From Begonia masoniana (lineage: Eukaryota; Streptophyta; Magnoliopsida; Cucurbitales; Begoniaceae), in NCBI GenBank assembly GCA_022432975.1, contig CM039502.1:18051453-18115452 (forward strand): a stretch of DNA of 64,000 nucleotides, in the 5' to 3' direction. The notes under the pieces were generated by a model. The model was not told where the DNA came from. It saw only the letters and a program-made list of their open reading frames with translations, and did no database searches. The translations under genes and the position numbers were made by a program. Positions 11,401-22,660 of the stretch are shown here, piece after piece. Position 1 is the stretch's first letter. Every line of letters begins with the position of its first letter.

Positions 11401-12930
11401 AATAAATAGAGCACGCACCTTTAAACTGCTCGTTGACCCTCATTGAATAAGAAATAGGCGAGCTGCTCAATCGGTTCATCGCCTGATAAGAAAACTCGGT
11501 TTTATCCGGGGGTCGAAAGGTCACAATCCCGGATCGACAATCGATGGTGGAGAAATGCTATGAAAGCCAGTCCATCCCTAAGATCAGATCATAGTGTTCT
11601 ATGCCCATAACAATAAGGCGAGCATAGAGGGTACTGTCCCCAATCGAGATAATATTGCCCTGAACAACATGACCTGACTGCATACGCTCTCCTGAAGGTA
11701 GCATCACACTATACTCGCATTCTGCTATCTCAGGCACAAGCTTCAGTCTAGACACACAAGCAGTGGAAACAAAAGAGTGCGTAGCCCCTGTCTCTAACAA
11801 AGAAAATACAGCTACACCCATAATCAATATAGTACCTGCTATCACGGCAGGCTGATCCTCGTCATCGACATCACCAGGCTCTATAAATGCGAAGATCCTT
11901 GGCATAATCCTCCTCTGATCACTGCCTGATTGATCTCGGCCGGGCTTCGGACAATCTCTGACGAAATGGCCCGCATCTCCACAACGATAGCACACATTTG
12001 TGCCCACCCTGCACTGGCCACTGTGCTCCTTCTGACACTTAGGGCAAATAGGTATCTGAGAAGCTCCTTGTACTTGTTTCCCCTTACCCTGATCATTACC
12101 TCCCTCAAGAGGTCTTTTAACACCCCTCTGTTGCTGCTGAGGCTGTGCTCTAGGCTGCCAACCTCGTCACTGAGGGCGAATCTCCCGGAAGAAGCCCTTA
12201 GATGGCTCCCTTGGTTTGACAGAACTCTGATCGACTGCCTCGATATCAAGAGCTCTGGCCACAATCTCGTCATAGGGTACATTTCGTACCCCTAATATAG
12301 TAAGGCGCATCTGAAACTGCTGGCTAAGCCCTTGCAAAAATCTGCGTACCTTGTCCTCGTTAACACTGACCTGACGTGGCGCGAATCGGGACAGGGCTTC
12401 AAACTTCCTCATGTACTCGGCAATAGAACTAACCTGCCGTAACTCCATAAATTCAACCATCTTTGCCTCCCGTACTGTATGGCTGAAATACTTATCGTAA
12501 AATACTTCTCTGAATCGCTCCCAGCTCATAATAGTCACGTCCGTGGTGGCCTTGATGGAATCCCACCAAAATCGAGCATCCAAGGCTAGGTGGTAGGTCA
12601 CCAACGCAACCTTCTCCCCGTCCTCAATGCTAGCATAGGCCAGCATGTCCTCCATAGTACGAATCGACTCCTCGGCTGAAGAGGGATCCGTAGACTGTCC
12701 GTTGAATATCGGAGGTTGGAGCTTCTGGAATCTCTCCATTCCTTTGTTGCTAGGAGTCGCCGCCTCCCGAGCTCTAACGCCCTCGCGGTCAATTAAGGTG
12801 CCCAGCTGCTGAGACTGTCTCTCCATTTGCTGAGCCTGTCGCTCCATATGTGAGACTGTTGGGCAATAAAATCCTTAAGGGTGTCGATCGTATCATCTCG
12901 GTCATCTCTGTCATTTCGTGGACGCACCAT
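8477..12930 (-). pseudogene. el2 gag-pol polyprotein with chromodomain, inactivated
   Basis: Starts at ATG 12,928-12,930, just inside the primer site. A 1-base deletion near 12,850 breaks the N-terminal coiled coil. One frame then runs to 8,477 with four premature stops, at 12,167-12,169 (TGA), 11,558-11,560 (TAG), 9,503-9,505 (TAG) and 8,975-8,977 (TAA). Domains in order: gag with the WWDS motif; CCHC knuckle near 11,950-11,990; aspartic protease, where DTGA reads ETGA (near 11,790); RT with FIDD (near 10,780); RNase H with YCDASG (near 10,345); integrase with an H-H-C-C zinc region (about 9,580-9,700) and the D,D,E core; and a chromodomain (about 8,480-8,640) that in this lineage targets integration to heterochromatin. 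The final AAG-to-TAA change removes the last few residues. It is dead as a protein source. Confidence 0.92.
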
Positions 12931-13078
12931 ATTTATAAAATCCCTATACAAAAGTTTAAACAAATACTCTAAGAAATAGAAATCAAATAAAGCTATAACA
13001 TACTTACAGTTGATGAAGAATGTCCGCGTAGTGGCTTTGCAGTCGAGCAGTCTACAGAACCGATTTTAAAACCCGAGA

Positions 13079-13090
13079 GCTCTGATACCA
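13079..13090 (-). promoter_or_regulatory. Primer-binding site of el2 (tRNA-iMet)
   Basis: TGGTATCAGAGC on the minus strand, five bases after the 5' LTR end, complementary to the 3' end of initiator tRNA-Met. Confidence 0.9.
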
Positions 13091-13095
13091 TAAAT

Positions 13096-15584
13096 TGTCA
13101 CGACCCTAATACTGTACCCAATTTCCCGTACTATTTATTTTTTATTTTTTTATCCTTATACCAATTTAAAATAAAACATTAAACAATTAAATAAATAAAT
13201 TAAAACATATAATCAATCGACTGAACAGAGAGAGGGGGGGCAGAATCGACAATTGGCCACCAAAACGAAGGGGTGATCGATCGCCCAAAACAGGCGATCG
13301 ATCGCCGGTCACCAAAATAGGAGGGGCGAATGTTCGCCCCTCACTAAAGGCGAATGATCGCCCCTTGGCGATCATTCATCGCCCAGCGATCGCCATTGTC
13401 TGGCGATCGCTCGGCAAGCGCTCTAGAATTTCTTCCAGAGCGCAGCATAGAGGGGCGATCGATCGCCAACCCCTGGCGATCGATCGCCAACCTCTCTGGA
13501 ATTTCTTCCAGAGAGGTTAACTCCTCTCTTTTCCCTTTCTCTTCTCTCTTCTTCTTTCCTTCATCCCTTGCACATAACTCCTACATACCCTCATAATCTC
13601 ACCTATTCCACATATATTTACTCATTTCATCAACTTACCCCCAAACCAATTCGAGACACATTTTAACACGAAACACGTTTTTACAAAAACAAACTGCATG
13701 GATATATTTAAAACCTAAACAAATCCTCCTGTTTTGAAATCATCCATACAGTTATAAAATCAGTTTCTAAAACATTTCAAAACGCCTATACATTAACCTA
13801 TCCAGATCCAAACATCCTATACTTTCTATTTATACAACTATCAATCAAAATCATCCTAAAAACCCCAAAATCTATACATACGCCCCCACGGGTCAGGTAA
13901 GCGTCGACTGCGCAACACACCACCGCAAGCCATCCTCCGTCAGCATGCGTCACTCCTCAGGTGGAGGGATCTCATCCTCACATGTCTCCTCGTAATCACC
14001 TACACCATACAGACATCTATGAGATAAAAATCTCAGCAAGCTATCGTAAATGTAAAATGCATGCCGTGCATATGAATTCAGAAATCATGCAGCATTTTTC
14101 TTTACTCTGTGGGTGTCACCGAACATCTTAGCCTCCTAACCGGAGAGAGCACATCCAGCGGTCGGACTACTCTTTCCAGCTAGAAGAGGGGGGTACACGC
14201 TTACAACACGTACAGCCGTGCCTGAGCCCCATCTCGCATGACCTGTAACTGTAAACTGTATGAGTATGTGTTAAATGCGGTATTGTGACAGACCCCTTTG
14301 TGCCTACACAATAGATCAATAGCCCCTCTCCAGGCCGCATTGCCATTTTCTTTAAAACATCGTGCGAAAATTCATTTTCCATGTTCTTTTAAAACACGTG
14401 ATGCATGAACAGTTCAATATAAACATAAACAAACAATCATGTGTACCATCAAGACTGTAAATGCACAACTATAAAACAAAGCAACCTAACTACCTAACCA
14501 AAACAATTGAATAAGCACGTCTCCAAAACTCCTCGAGACGACCTCGACGTACGGTGTAGGCCAATCGGCCAGAGAAGATCACGAGAACTTACCTCGTGTC
14601 CAAAGCAGCTCAAGCTCCGTCCACGAGCGTTGTTTACCTAAGCAATTTAGAACGTTTATCGTTAAGACGAATTCAAACTTCTAAATATCCAAATTCAACT
14701 AAAACTTTAACTAAAGGATTTTCCTAAAATCTTAATCTAACTAATCGAAGTATTTAAACAACGATTAACGCTCGATAGTTTAAAATTTCAATTAACGAGT
14801 TTTTCTAAAAACCCGATAATTCTCCAATTTTAACATTTTTGACAAATCACTCTAACTTCGTCCAATAACGTTCAATGCGTCCTATACATTCGTAATCTAC
14901 AAAAATCTATCGATTTCGAACCCTAAATCTTGATTTTTAACAAAACCCTAATCGAAACCCTAACTGTATAACCTTTCGAAAACTGAAAACTAACGCTCTA
15001 AAACTTTAGAATCATACCTAGAGCGGTGAATAGAGGAGAAAGCGCGAAGAAAACGGAACGATTGGAGGACGAACGGAGGTCAGAACGTTGAAGTCGCCGT
15101 GAGGGTGGAAGAGAGAAAGCTCTCTGGTGTTCGCGAGGAGAAGAGAAAAAGGAGAAGTGAAGGAGAAGAAGAAAAATGTTGAGTTAATATAATTTGGTTT
15201 GGCAAATTACCAAAATACCCTTAGCTCTAATTTCTATTTTGTTTCATCCTTTGTTTCGTTAATTCTCTAACGATTCGGCTTCTCCAAATTTTCTTATTTC
15301 ACCAATGAGTCATTCTTATTATTTGGGATTTATCAAAACTGTCTGTTCGCAATTCGGACCTCGTTTACTATTTTTACTAAAACTTCTTTCATATTACGAG
15401 AAATGTAATTACTCAGAATATAGCGTCATTACTCCTAAAATTCCCGTAAATTTCTTAAAATTCTTATTAATAATTAGGATCATAATGGAGCTTCCTTTTC
15501 GCAAAACGAGTTTGATTTGACATATTTATAAAAATACCAATATATATATTATAATATAAAATTCCGTACAGGCCGGATATTACA
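13096..15584 (-). repeat. 5' LTR of el2
   Basis: 2,489 bp, closely matching 5,933-8,415. It repeats all the landmarks: palindrome array, hairpin at 14,020-14,035, mini-exon at 14,593-14,637, and the GGCCGATTGGCC palindrome just downstream of the mini-exon donor (minus strand). Confidence 0.9.
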
Positions 15585-17364
15585 CATTAAATTTGGATGT
15601 TTAATAGTTTAAACTTGTTTTAACGACAAAATTGTGAATTTGCCTTAGGTAAACAACGCTCATGGACAGAGCTCGAAGTTCAATACGCACGAGGTAAGTT
15701 CTTGTGACTCACTGTGGCCGATTGGCCTACACCATAAGCCGGAGTTTATTGTTGAGGATATGTTGGTGCATTGTTTGTTTAAGTTGGTCATTGTTTCGTC
15801 TAGTTGTTTCGGTTGGGTAGTTTAGGTTCGGTTGTTCTATAGGTTGTTTGCTATAGTGTTTTGATGGTATTTGTAGTGTTTTGATGGTATGCTCCTTATG
15901 TATGTTTATGTTTATATTGAACTGTTCATGCATCATGGTTTTAAAAATATCATGAAAATGAATTTATGGACGGATTTCATGAAAAGAACATGCATGTAAA
16001 GGCAAGTAAAGTATCACAGTAAACAACCATGACATGGGGTTATCGGGGATGAGGTTCAGACCTGGCGTTCCGTGGTGAGCGGGTTTTCCTCCCTTCAGAT
16101 GGTGTGAGCTGTCTAACCGCTGGACGTGCCCTATACATCTGTCGAGCGTTTTCGATAACCATAGACTTACACGTACTGATATATGAAATGACATGCACGA
16201 TTTTCATAGCATTGAGCATACATGATCATGCATTAGCATTTACGTAGAGCTTGCTGAGATTTTTATCTCATAGGTGTCTTTATGGTGTAGGTGATCTTGA
16301 CATAGATGAGGACGAGATCCCTCCACCCGAGGAATGATGCAGTTGAAGGAGGATGGCATGTGGGAGTGCGATGGGTAGTCGGTGCATTTTGACCCGTGGG
16401 GATGAGCGTATGTATTTTGGAAATTTGATGGTTAATATAAAAATGTATAGTTGAACATATTAGGATGTTTGGAATCAGGATAGTGGATAGGTTTATGTTT
16501 TGATGTTTTTAAAATGTTTTGGAAACTATTTTATAAACCGTTATATTCGTTGATGAACTGCTTGGTGATTTTTTTACCAGAAGGAAACGTTTAGTTTTTA
16601 AACGGATCCATGCAGTTCATTTTCATGAAAAAGTATTTCATTTTAAATGAGTTTCGAGTCGGTTTTGAATGAGGTTGTGGAGGAGGTATGAGTATCGGGT
16701 AGTTTTATATCAAATTATATTGTGAAGATGCAAGCGTGCTTAGTGATAATTGAGGATGAGTAGAAGTGTTAAAGGTGGTGTTACACAGGGAAAGAAAAAG
16801 GAAAGAAAGAGGAGGCAAGTCCTCTGAAATTTGGATTCCAGAGGACTTGGCGATCGATCACCAGGGAGGGCGATTGATCGCCCCTCTTGGTCACGCTCTG
16901 AAAGAAATTCCAGAGCGTGTGCCGAGCGATCGCCAGGTGATGGCGATCGCTTGGCAAGAGGTGATCGCCGAAGGGCGATCGTTCGCCCAGAATGGGGCGA
17001 TCGATCGCCAGGTGAACGATAGCGGGGCGATCGTTCACCACAAAGAGGGGCGATATGATCGCCCCTCCTATTTTTACTTATGGCGATCGATCGCCCCTTG
17101 ATTTTTAGGGACAAATGTCCCTTTTGTCCCTCACTCTTTGGCCGATTGTTTCTTCAACGTTTTTAATTGTTTTCTATATTGTTTTAATTGTTTTAAGAAA
17201 TTGTTTTAAGTTTTATTGAAATTGTTTTTAAGCAAATAGTTTTCGAATGATTTTAACGATATGGTCTACTTTTAATTCCGCATAAAATTCTACAAAGTTT
17301 AAGGATAAAAGATAAAATGAAAAATTTATACGGTAAAATTAGGATACGGGTAAGGGTCGCTACA
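15585..17364 (+). repeat. el3 5' LTR, right part
   Basis: Resumes after el2 with CATTA and ends GGGTCGCTACA. It contains the mini-exon at 15,649-15,693 (TTAG| before, |GTAAGT after), the hairpin TGAGAT-TTTT-ATCTCA at 16,255-16,270, the acceptor GTAG|GTG at 16,290/16,291, a short acidic frame ending in TGA at 16,335-16,337, and a GATCGATC array at 16,850-17,095 with CTCTGAAA/TTCCAGAG hairpins. Confidence 0.85.
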
Positions 17365-17369
17365 ATTTA

Positions 17370-17381
17370 TGGTATCAGAGC
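17370..17381 (+). promoter_or_regulatory. Primer-binding site of el3 (tRNA-iMet)
   Basis: TGGTATCAGAGC, five bases after the LTR end at 17,364. Confidence 0.9.
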
Positions 17382-17531
17382 CCCCGAATTTTAAAAACGG
17401 TTCTGTAGACTGCTCGACTGCACAACCACTACGCAGACATCCTTCATCAACTGTAAGTATGTTTAAAAGCTTTCTTTGATTTAGATTTCTTAGAATTGTT
17501 TGTTTTTAACCTTTATAGGAATTATATAAAT

Positions 17532-18056
17532 ATGGTGCGTCGAGGGAATGATCGAGACGACCGAGACGATACAATAGACACTCTTAAGGACTTTATTGCC
17601 CAACAGTCCTAACATATGGAGCGTCAGGCCCAACAAATGGAGAGGCAGTCCTAGCAGCTAGGTACTCTGATAGACCGTGAGGGCGTTAGAGCTCGAGAGA
17701 CAGCGAGTCAGGGTAACTGAGGGATGGAAAGATTTTAGAGGCTCCAACCTCCTATGTTCAACGAACAGTCCACGAATCCCTCTTCAGCCGAGGAGTGGAT
17801 TCGAACCATGGAGGACATGCTGGCCTATGCAAGCATTGAGGACGGAGAGAAGGTTGCATTGGTTAGCTACCACTTAGCGTTGGATGCCCAATTTTGGTGG
17901 GATTCGATCAAGACAACCACCGACACGACGATTATGAGTTGGGAACGGTTCAAAATGGTGTTTTATGACAAGTACTTCAGCCATATAGTACGAGAGGCGA
18001 AAATGGTTGAATTTATGCAGCTGCGGCAAGTTGGTTCGATTGCCGAGTATGTGAGG
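17532..18056 (+). pseudogene. el3 gag, N-terminal part, decayed and truncated
   Basis: Starts at ATG 17,532 with the charged Arg/Asp start and the repeated Met-Glu-Arg-Gln coiled-coil motif seen in el2. Four in-frame stops lie before 17,754. At least three sit where el2 has a CAA or CAG codon, so they are C-to-T changes. The rest includes the conserved WWDS region and matches el2 gag to about 18,056, then ends without the CCHC knuckle or any pol domain. It cannot make a functional capsid protein. Confidence 0.85.
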
Positions 18057-18076
18057 AGCTTTAGGAGCTGCGGCAA

Positions 18077-20229
18077 TATAACGCCCCGAGTTTTCTGAAC
18101 CCGGTTCGTTACTCATAGCTCGAACATAATTAGACAACTTTGGACTAAATTTAAAACTTCGCTCGAAAGTCAAAATTTGACATTTTCTAAAACCTCAAAC
18201 GTAACAAAAAACTTGCAGCGGAAATCATTTGAGTAAAAATAGAGTTAAATAAAACTATAGAACAATGCTTGAATAATCCGTTGGGATGTTGAGGAATAAT
18301 CGGCCAAAAGAGATAAAGGTTTAAATCGCAAAATACTTCATAAGTTTCAAAAGTCAAACGCGTCTGCCGCTGTACAAAGTCAACGGAAGAGACTAAAATA
18401 GATAGTAGGAGACCTCTTCTGGTGACAAAACGACAAAACATATTACACACATCCACCGATGGTTAGAATACTCGACATCATCCGATAGGTTTATTAAACG
18501 ACATCCACTGGTGACTAAACGACAAACTTCTTCTACATCATCCGATGGATTTTACACACGTCGTCCACCGGTCACTAAACGACAAAAGACTTTCATGGAT
18601 TTAACACACTACATCCACCGGTGACTAAACGACAATCTTCTTCCACATCATCCGATGGATTTTACACACGTCGTCCACCGGTCACTAAACGACAAAAGAC
18701 TTTTTACATCATCCGATGGATTTAACACACTACATCCATCGGTGAACTTCATTCACCGATGGTGAAATTTGCAATCTTTACTCAAAACATTCAAAACCAC
18801 CTGACCCTAAATAACTTCATAAAATCCAACAGAAAACAGAACAACATTTCAACTACCCAAATTCTATACGATAACAGCTCTAAGTACGAAAACCTGTTTA
18901 ATTCACTAAAACCATTCAGTAATAATTCAACTCCTTTCACTACTCGAAATCCAGTAAAAACAAATATTAAAACCAATAGAGTACTAATATTAGAGAAGTC
19001 TCAAAAATGCTTTTAGACCTTAAAATCATTTCTGTCATTAGAGAAAAACTCGCATACTTAAATGAAACCATGGTTCACTAAACCTCCTTATCTACAGACA
19101 CCAGTTAAACCGCCCCATCAGTCCACCAAGTCGAGGCATGAATGTGCTCCTCCAACCAGCTTATTCTTTAGCAAACTCAGAGAATTCACCTGCAATATCC
19201 TCAACACCTACATCACAAAACCCATCTATTAGCCTAATGCTAAGTAAGTAAAGCAGTAATGAAATGAAATGCTGAAACATAAATTCCTAAACATGCAATT
19301 TCTACTTTCTCATCTCAATTGCATTCACATTCGTTCATATGCTGATCTGATCCCTCGGTTCCCTTGGGAAGTGGATCAATTTTCCCAAGGTTATACATCC
19401 TCTACTCGATTAAGGGGCGGATGAATTCCCTTAATAGCTGATCTGATCCCTCTGTTCCCTTGGGAGTGGGATCAATTCTCCCAATGTCATAAATCCCTTC
19501 ATAAGTTAAGGGGTGGATTAGTTCCCTTAATAGTTTGTCTGTCACATTCAGTTCATGCCTTACCATCCCTACATGGAAGTTCATTTCGTAATCTTTCAAA
19601 AACATGATGCATGACATACAAAATCATTCACAAGATACATAACCCTACTGTTTTGTGATGTAGGCCCGAAGGCACATGCATACTTTACTTACCTGGCTTC
19701 TGGAAATTGTCTGGTCGCTAGCTACTTCAGGAATCTGCTCACCTAAGTTCATAACAGAATATAAATCAAAACTTCACTAAACCTCACCACGAATCAAACA
19801 ATGGTTTGAGGAATCCAGTTAGAAACTCTACTACCCGAGCATTCCCCCCTTATCACTAAAACCCGAATCTACACTCAATCTTAGCATTCTCAAAATCCTC
19901 ACATTGAACTCCTTCAGGTATTTAACCACTATATCATAAGAGAAATGAGGAAAACTTACCTAAGTCGAAGGAGAATCGGGCGAGGAAAATCGCCTAGAGA
20001 GCTCGGCTACTTGAGCTAAAAACCCGAAGAGAAAAGTATGAAAGGGTGGCGGCTACAGTGCATTAAACCAAATCCCTCTTTCCTTAAATACGTTATCCAC
20101 TTTTAAAAATGTAATTACTCTAATGCCCTTGTCCAGTCTAGTCATTCAATAACCCTACTTAAATTATTGACTAATAAAGTGTATACCATTAATAATAAAA
20201 GAGCTGGTTCGATAGAACTGGGTGTTACA
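18077..20229 (-). mobile_element. Solo LTR in the Copia leader
   Basis: A 2,153-bp solo LTR in reverse orientation: TATAACGCCCC at the left (its terminal TG mutated to TA) and GGTGTTACA at the right, flanked by the perfect 5-bp duplication GGCAA (18,072-18,076 and 20,230-20,234). No internal region or second LTR is present. A tandem array of CATCCGATGG/CACCGGT units fills 18,430-18,760. On the minus strand there is a mini-exon candidate at 19,693-19,742, a hairpin at 19,229-19,243 and an acceptor at 19,208/19,207. It belongs with the solo LTR at 28,484-31,129 as a related but diverged family. Confidence 0.85.
19229..19243 (-). promoter_or_regulatory. Conserved hairpin upstream of the LTR acceptor
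   Basis: Minus strand TTAGC-ATTAG-GCTAA: 5-bp stem and 5-nt loop, 20 nt before GATGTAG|GTG. It shares its loop with the hairpin at 29,837-29,851 but has a different stem pair. Confidence 0.6.
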
Positions 20230-20240
20230 GGCAACCTGAA

Positions 20241-20252
20241 GCTCTGATACCA
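20241..20252 (-). promoter_or_regulatory. Primer-binding site of the Copia element (tRNA-iMet)
   Basis: TGGTATCAGAGC on the minus strand, two bases downstream of the 5' LTR. Confidence 0.9.
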
Positions 20253-20254
20253 GT

Positions 20255-20508
20255 TGTTAGGATTAGACGCCCTAATCCACCTGTAACGAACGAAAAAGAA
20301 AAATGAGAAAATAATGGACACCGAATTTTACGTGGTAACCCTAGAAAGGGAAAAAAATCACGGGCAGAGGAGAGAATCACTAATATCAAATTCGGTACAA
20401 TGAGTTTTGCGACTCAAGCATCAATATATAGAGAAAACGTAAAACCCTAATATTGATATACGGGCCCAACCCGGTCCACTAGAATTCGGGTCACACCAAA
20501 TTCTAACA
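20255..20508 (-). repeat. 5' LTR of the Copia element
   Basis: 254 bp, nearly the same as 2,622-2,888, with TGTTAG/CTAACA ends. TATTT follows as TSD at 20,509-20,513. Confidence 0.9.
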
Positions 20509-20513
20509 TATTT

Positions 20514-21071
20514 CACGCACATTTTGTGAATGAGCACATTGATATGAGCATTGTCTATCAAATCCAGAATCAATTTGTCTTGAGGATTTCAAGTGGAACC
20601 CACAACAATTATTATTTCAACAAACAAGTTCAACGATAATGGAAGTTTCATGTATTTTTTGTGGAGAATATCATGATTATAGCTTGTGTCATACTAATCC
20701 ATAATCAATTAATTATGTAGGTTATAACAGCAACAACAACTCATATTCCCACACTTATAATCCTTGCTTGAAACAGCATCCAAACTTTCAATGGAATTCA
20801 CAACAACAAAATGCAACCACACAAAACAAACTTGCAGCAGTTTATACTCCGGGTTTCTCAGAACCATCACACATTGGAGTGCCACAAGCTAAACTAGATA
20901 ATTTTTCCAGAAAATATGCATAAAAAACAGATATTATCTTGCAGACTTTAGCTGCTTCGATTAAAAATCTAGAAAATCAAGTGGGTCAGATAGCTCAAAC
21001 AATATATACAAGAAATTTTGGACAACTGCCAAGTGATATGGAAGTTCTAATAAGAGAATGTGAAGAGCATC
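20514..21071 (+). pseudogene. Outer-element gag, zinc-knuckle part
   Basis: Outer-element coding sequence resuming after the Copia insertion. From about 20,640 the plus strand reads a Cys-x2-Cys-x4-His-x4-Cys knuckle, then an Asn/Ser/Tyr-rich stretch and a Gln-rich segment, the layout of Athila/Tat-type gag (compare 60,110-60,560). In-frame stops near 20,700 and 20,920 inactivate it. It is interrupted by el1 after GCATC at 21,067-21,071 and resumes at 36,373. Confidence 0.7.
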
Positions 21072-21463
21072 TGTAATACCCGGCTTGTACGGAATATTAA
21101 TAATATATTATGTGATAGCATTTTTGTAAATGTGTCAAGTCAGGTCCGTTTTGCAAAAAGAAAGCGTCATTAGAATCAAAACGATTAATAGGAAATTTAA
21201 GAAATTAACGGGATTTTTCGGAGTAATAACGCTATATTTTGAGTAGTTACATTTCTCGTAATATAAAGGACGTTTTAGTAAAAATAGTAAACGATGTCCG
21301 ATTTGTGAACGGACAGTTTTAATAAATCCCAAATAATAAATTGGACTTATTGGTGAAATAAGGAGATTTGGTGAAACCGAATAGTTAGCCAATTAACGAA
21401 ACGAAGGACGAAACAAATATAGAATATGTACTAAGGTCAAAAAGGTAATTTTGCAAACCAAAT

Positions 21464-21473
21464 TATATTAAAA
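21464..21473 (+). promoter_or_regulatory. TATA-like box in the el1 LTR
   Basis: TATATTAAAA about 170 bp upstream of the first putative donor. Equivalent AT motifs occur at the same place in other LTRs here (for example TATTTAAAG at 28,646-28,654). A transcription start just downstream is inferred from position only. Confidence 0.45.
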
Positions 21474-22016
21474 ACCTCAAACTCCCTTTTCCTTCACCAT
21501 TTTCACGCCAGAAACTCCCTCCTGCGATTTTCCTCTCGGCCTCCTCTCTGCCCGCGAGGGTTTTTCTCAACGCTGACCTCCGTTTTCCTCTCCGATCGTC
21601 TCGGTTCTTCGCGATTTCTCCTCCAATCCCAACCCTAGATATGATTCTATAGTTTAGGAAGGTTATTGTTCGGTTTTTACGAAGTTTAAACGATTAAGTT
21701 TCGTTTAGGTTTTCGTTAAAAATCGAGATTTAGGGTTCGAAATCAATAGGTTATCGTAGTTTATGAACGTATAGAACTTATTGAGCGTTATTGGACGAAA
21801 CTAGATTAATTTGTGAAAATGTTAAAATTCGAGAAATTTCAAGATTTAAGGAAAACTCGTAATTTGGGATTTGAGTTGCCGAGCGTGTATTGCTCGATGA
21901 AATAGCTCAATGAATTGGATTAAAGCTTTAAGAAATTTCTTTAGTTGAGGTTTTGTCAAATTGGACGTTTAGAAGCTTAAACTCGTTTTAACGTCGATCA
22001 TTCTAAATTGCCTTAG

Positions 22017-22061
22017 GTGAACGACTCTCGTGGACAGAGCTCGAAGTTCAACGCGCTCAAG
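22017..22061 (+). other. Putative LTR mini-exon (el1 5' LTR)
   Basis: A 45-nt segment with CCTTAG| before and |GTAAGT after. In the frame that runs into 22,661 it reads SWTELE plus flanking residues, as in el2, el3 and the solo LTR at 26,253. Between copies the differences in this core are mostly at third codon positions. No in-frame ATG is present. In the 3' LTR (34,088-34,132) the donor GT has become AT. Confidence 0.5.
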
Positions 22062-22624
22062 GTAAGTTCTCGTGACTTACTCTGGCCGATTGGCCTACAC
22101 CGTACTTCGATGTCGCGTCGAGGATCTTAGAGTATTGTTTGTTTAAATTGCTTTTGTTGGGTAGCTAGGTTAATCGTTTATTAGGTTATGTTTTTATTCG
22201 TCTTGATGGTATGCACGTTGGTTGTTTATTTTATGCTTATAACTGTTCATGCATCACGTATTTTAACTAAGCATGAAAATGAATTTCCGCACGATGTTTT
22301 CAGAAAACCGATGTGGCCTGAAAGGGGGCTATCGATCTATTGTGTGGACCGATTAAGGGTCTGACCAATACCACATCTTATGTAATGTAATAAAATACGT
22401 AATCTGTTATCTGGTCACGCGAGGTGGGGCTCAGGCACGGTTGTACGTGTTGTAAGCGTGTACCCCCCTCCTCTAGCTGGAAACAGTAGTCCGACCACTG
22501 GATGGGCTCTCTCTGGTTAGGGGGATGAGATCTCGGTGATATTCTGTCTGCAATGATCTGTCTGTTATGCATGATTTCTGAACTTCATATGCATTGCACA
22601 CATCTGCATTTACATAGAATTTAC

Positions 22625-22639
22625 TGAGCCTTTAGCTCA
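22625..22639 (+). promoter_or_regulatory. Conserved hairpin upstream of the LTR acceptor
   Basis: TGAGC-CTTTA-GCTCA, 5-bp stem and 5-nt loop, 21 nt before GTGTAG|GTG. TTTACTGAG on its 5' side resembles a plant branch site. The 3' LTR copy is at 34,696-34,710. Confidence 0.6.
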
Positions 22640-22660
22640 TAGTATGTCTGTATGGTGTAG

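Larger units (their letters stand above)
5933..15584 (-). mobile_element. Chromovirus el2, structurally complete, coding region decayed
   Basis: Minus-strand Ty3 element with both LTRs (5' 13,096-15,584; 3' 5,933-8,415), a primer-binding site, one long gag-pol region and a polypurine tract. The duplication is CGTTA on the left (5,928-5,932) and CATTA on the right (15,585-15,589), one mismatch. Domain order gag-PR-RT-RH-IN with a C-terminal chromodomain places it in the chromoviruses, Tekay/Del-like. It sits inside the el3 LTR, so it is younger than el3. The two LTRs differ at scattered sites. Confidence 0.9.
5055..18056 (+). mobile_element. Truncated chromovirus el3 (5' LTR and part of gag)
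   Basis: The plus-strand 5' LTR begins TGTAATACCCGG at 5,055, is split by el2 at 5,933-15,584, and resumes to GGGTCGCTACA at 17,364. A primer-binding site and the first ~175 gag codons follow. The sequence then stops matching gag at about 18,056, with no polyprotein remainder and no 3' LTR. What follows looks like Copia leader. A deletion after insertion most simply explains the missing right side. The right breakpoint is judged by comparison with the gag of the two other copies and is accurate to about 20 bp. Confidence 0.75.
2622..20508 (-). mobile_element. Copia-type gag-protease element (TR-GAG-like), interrupted
   Basis: Minus-strand LTR element bounded by LTRs at 20,255-20,508 (5') and 2,622-2,888 (3') and by the exact TSD TATTT (2,617-2,621 and 20,509-20,513). 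On the minus strand a tRNA-iMet primer site follows the 5' LTR after two bases, and a purine-rich AAAGTGGAGTT precedes the 3' LTR. The only coding region left is gag-protease at 3,321-4,742. Integrase, reverse transcriptase and RNase H are absent. Its leader later received a chromovirus (5,055-~18,056) and a solo LTR (18,077-20,229), which make up most of the span. The element's own sequence is under 3 kb, which fits plant TR-GAG elements that depend on helper copies. Confidence 0.85.

Noticed and set aside
16740..17114. Open frames of 86-124 codons in the el3 LTR
   Set aside because: Same repeat artefact; composition is dominated by Arg/Ser/Asp from GATCGC units.
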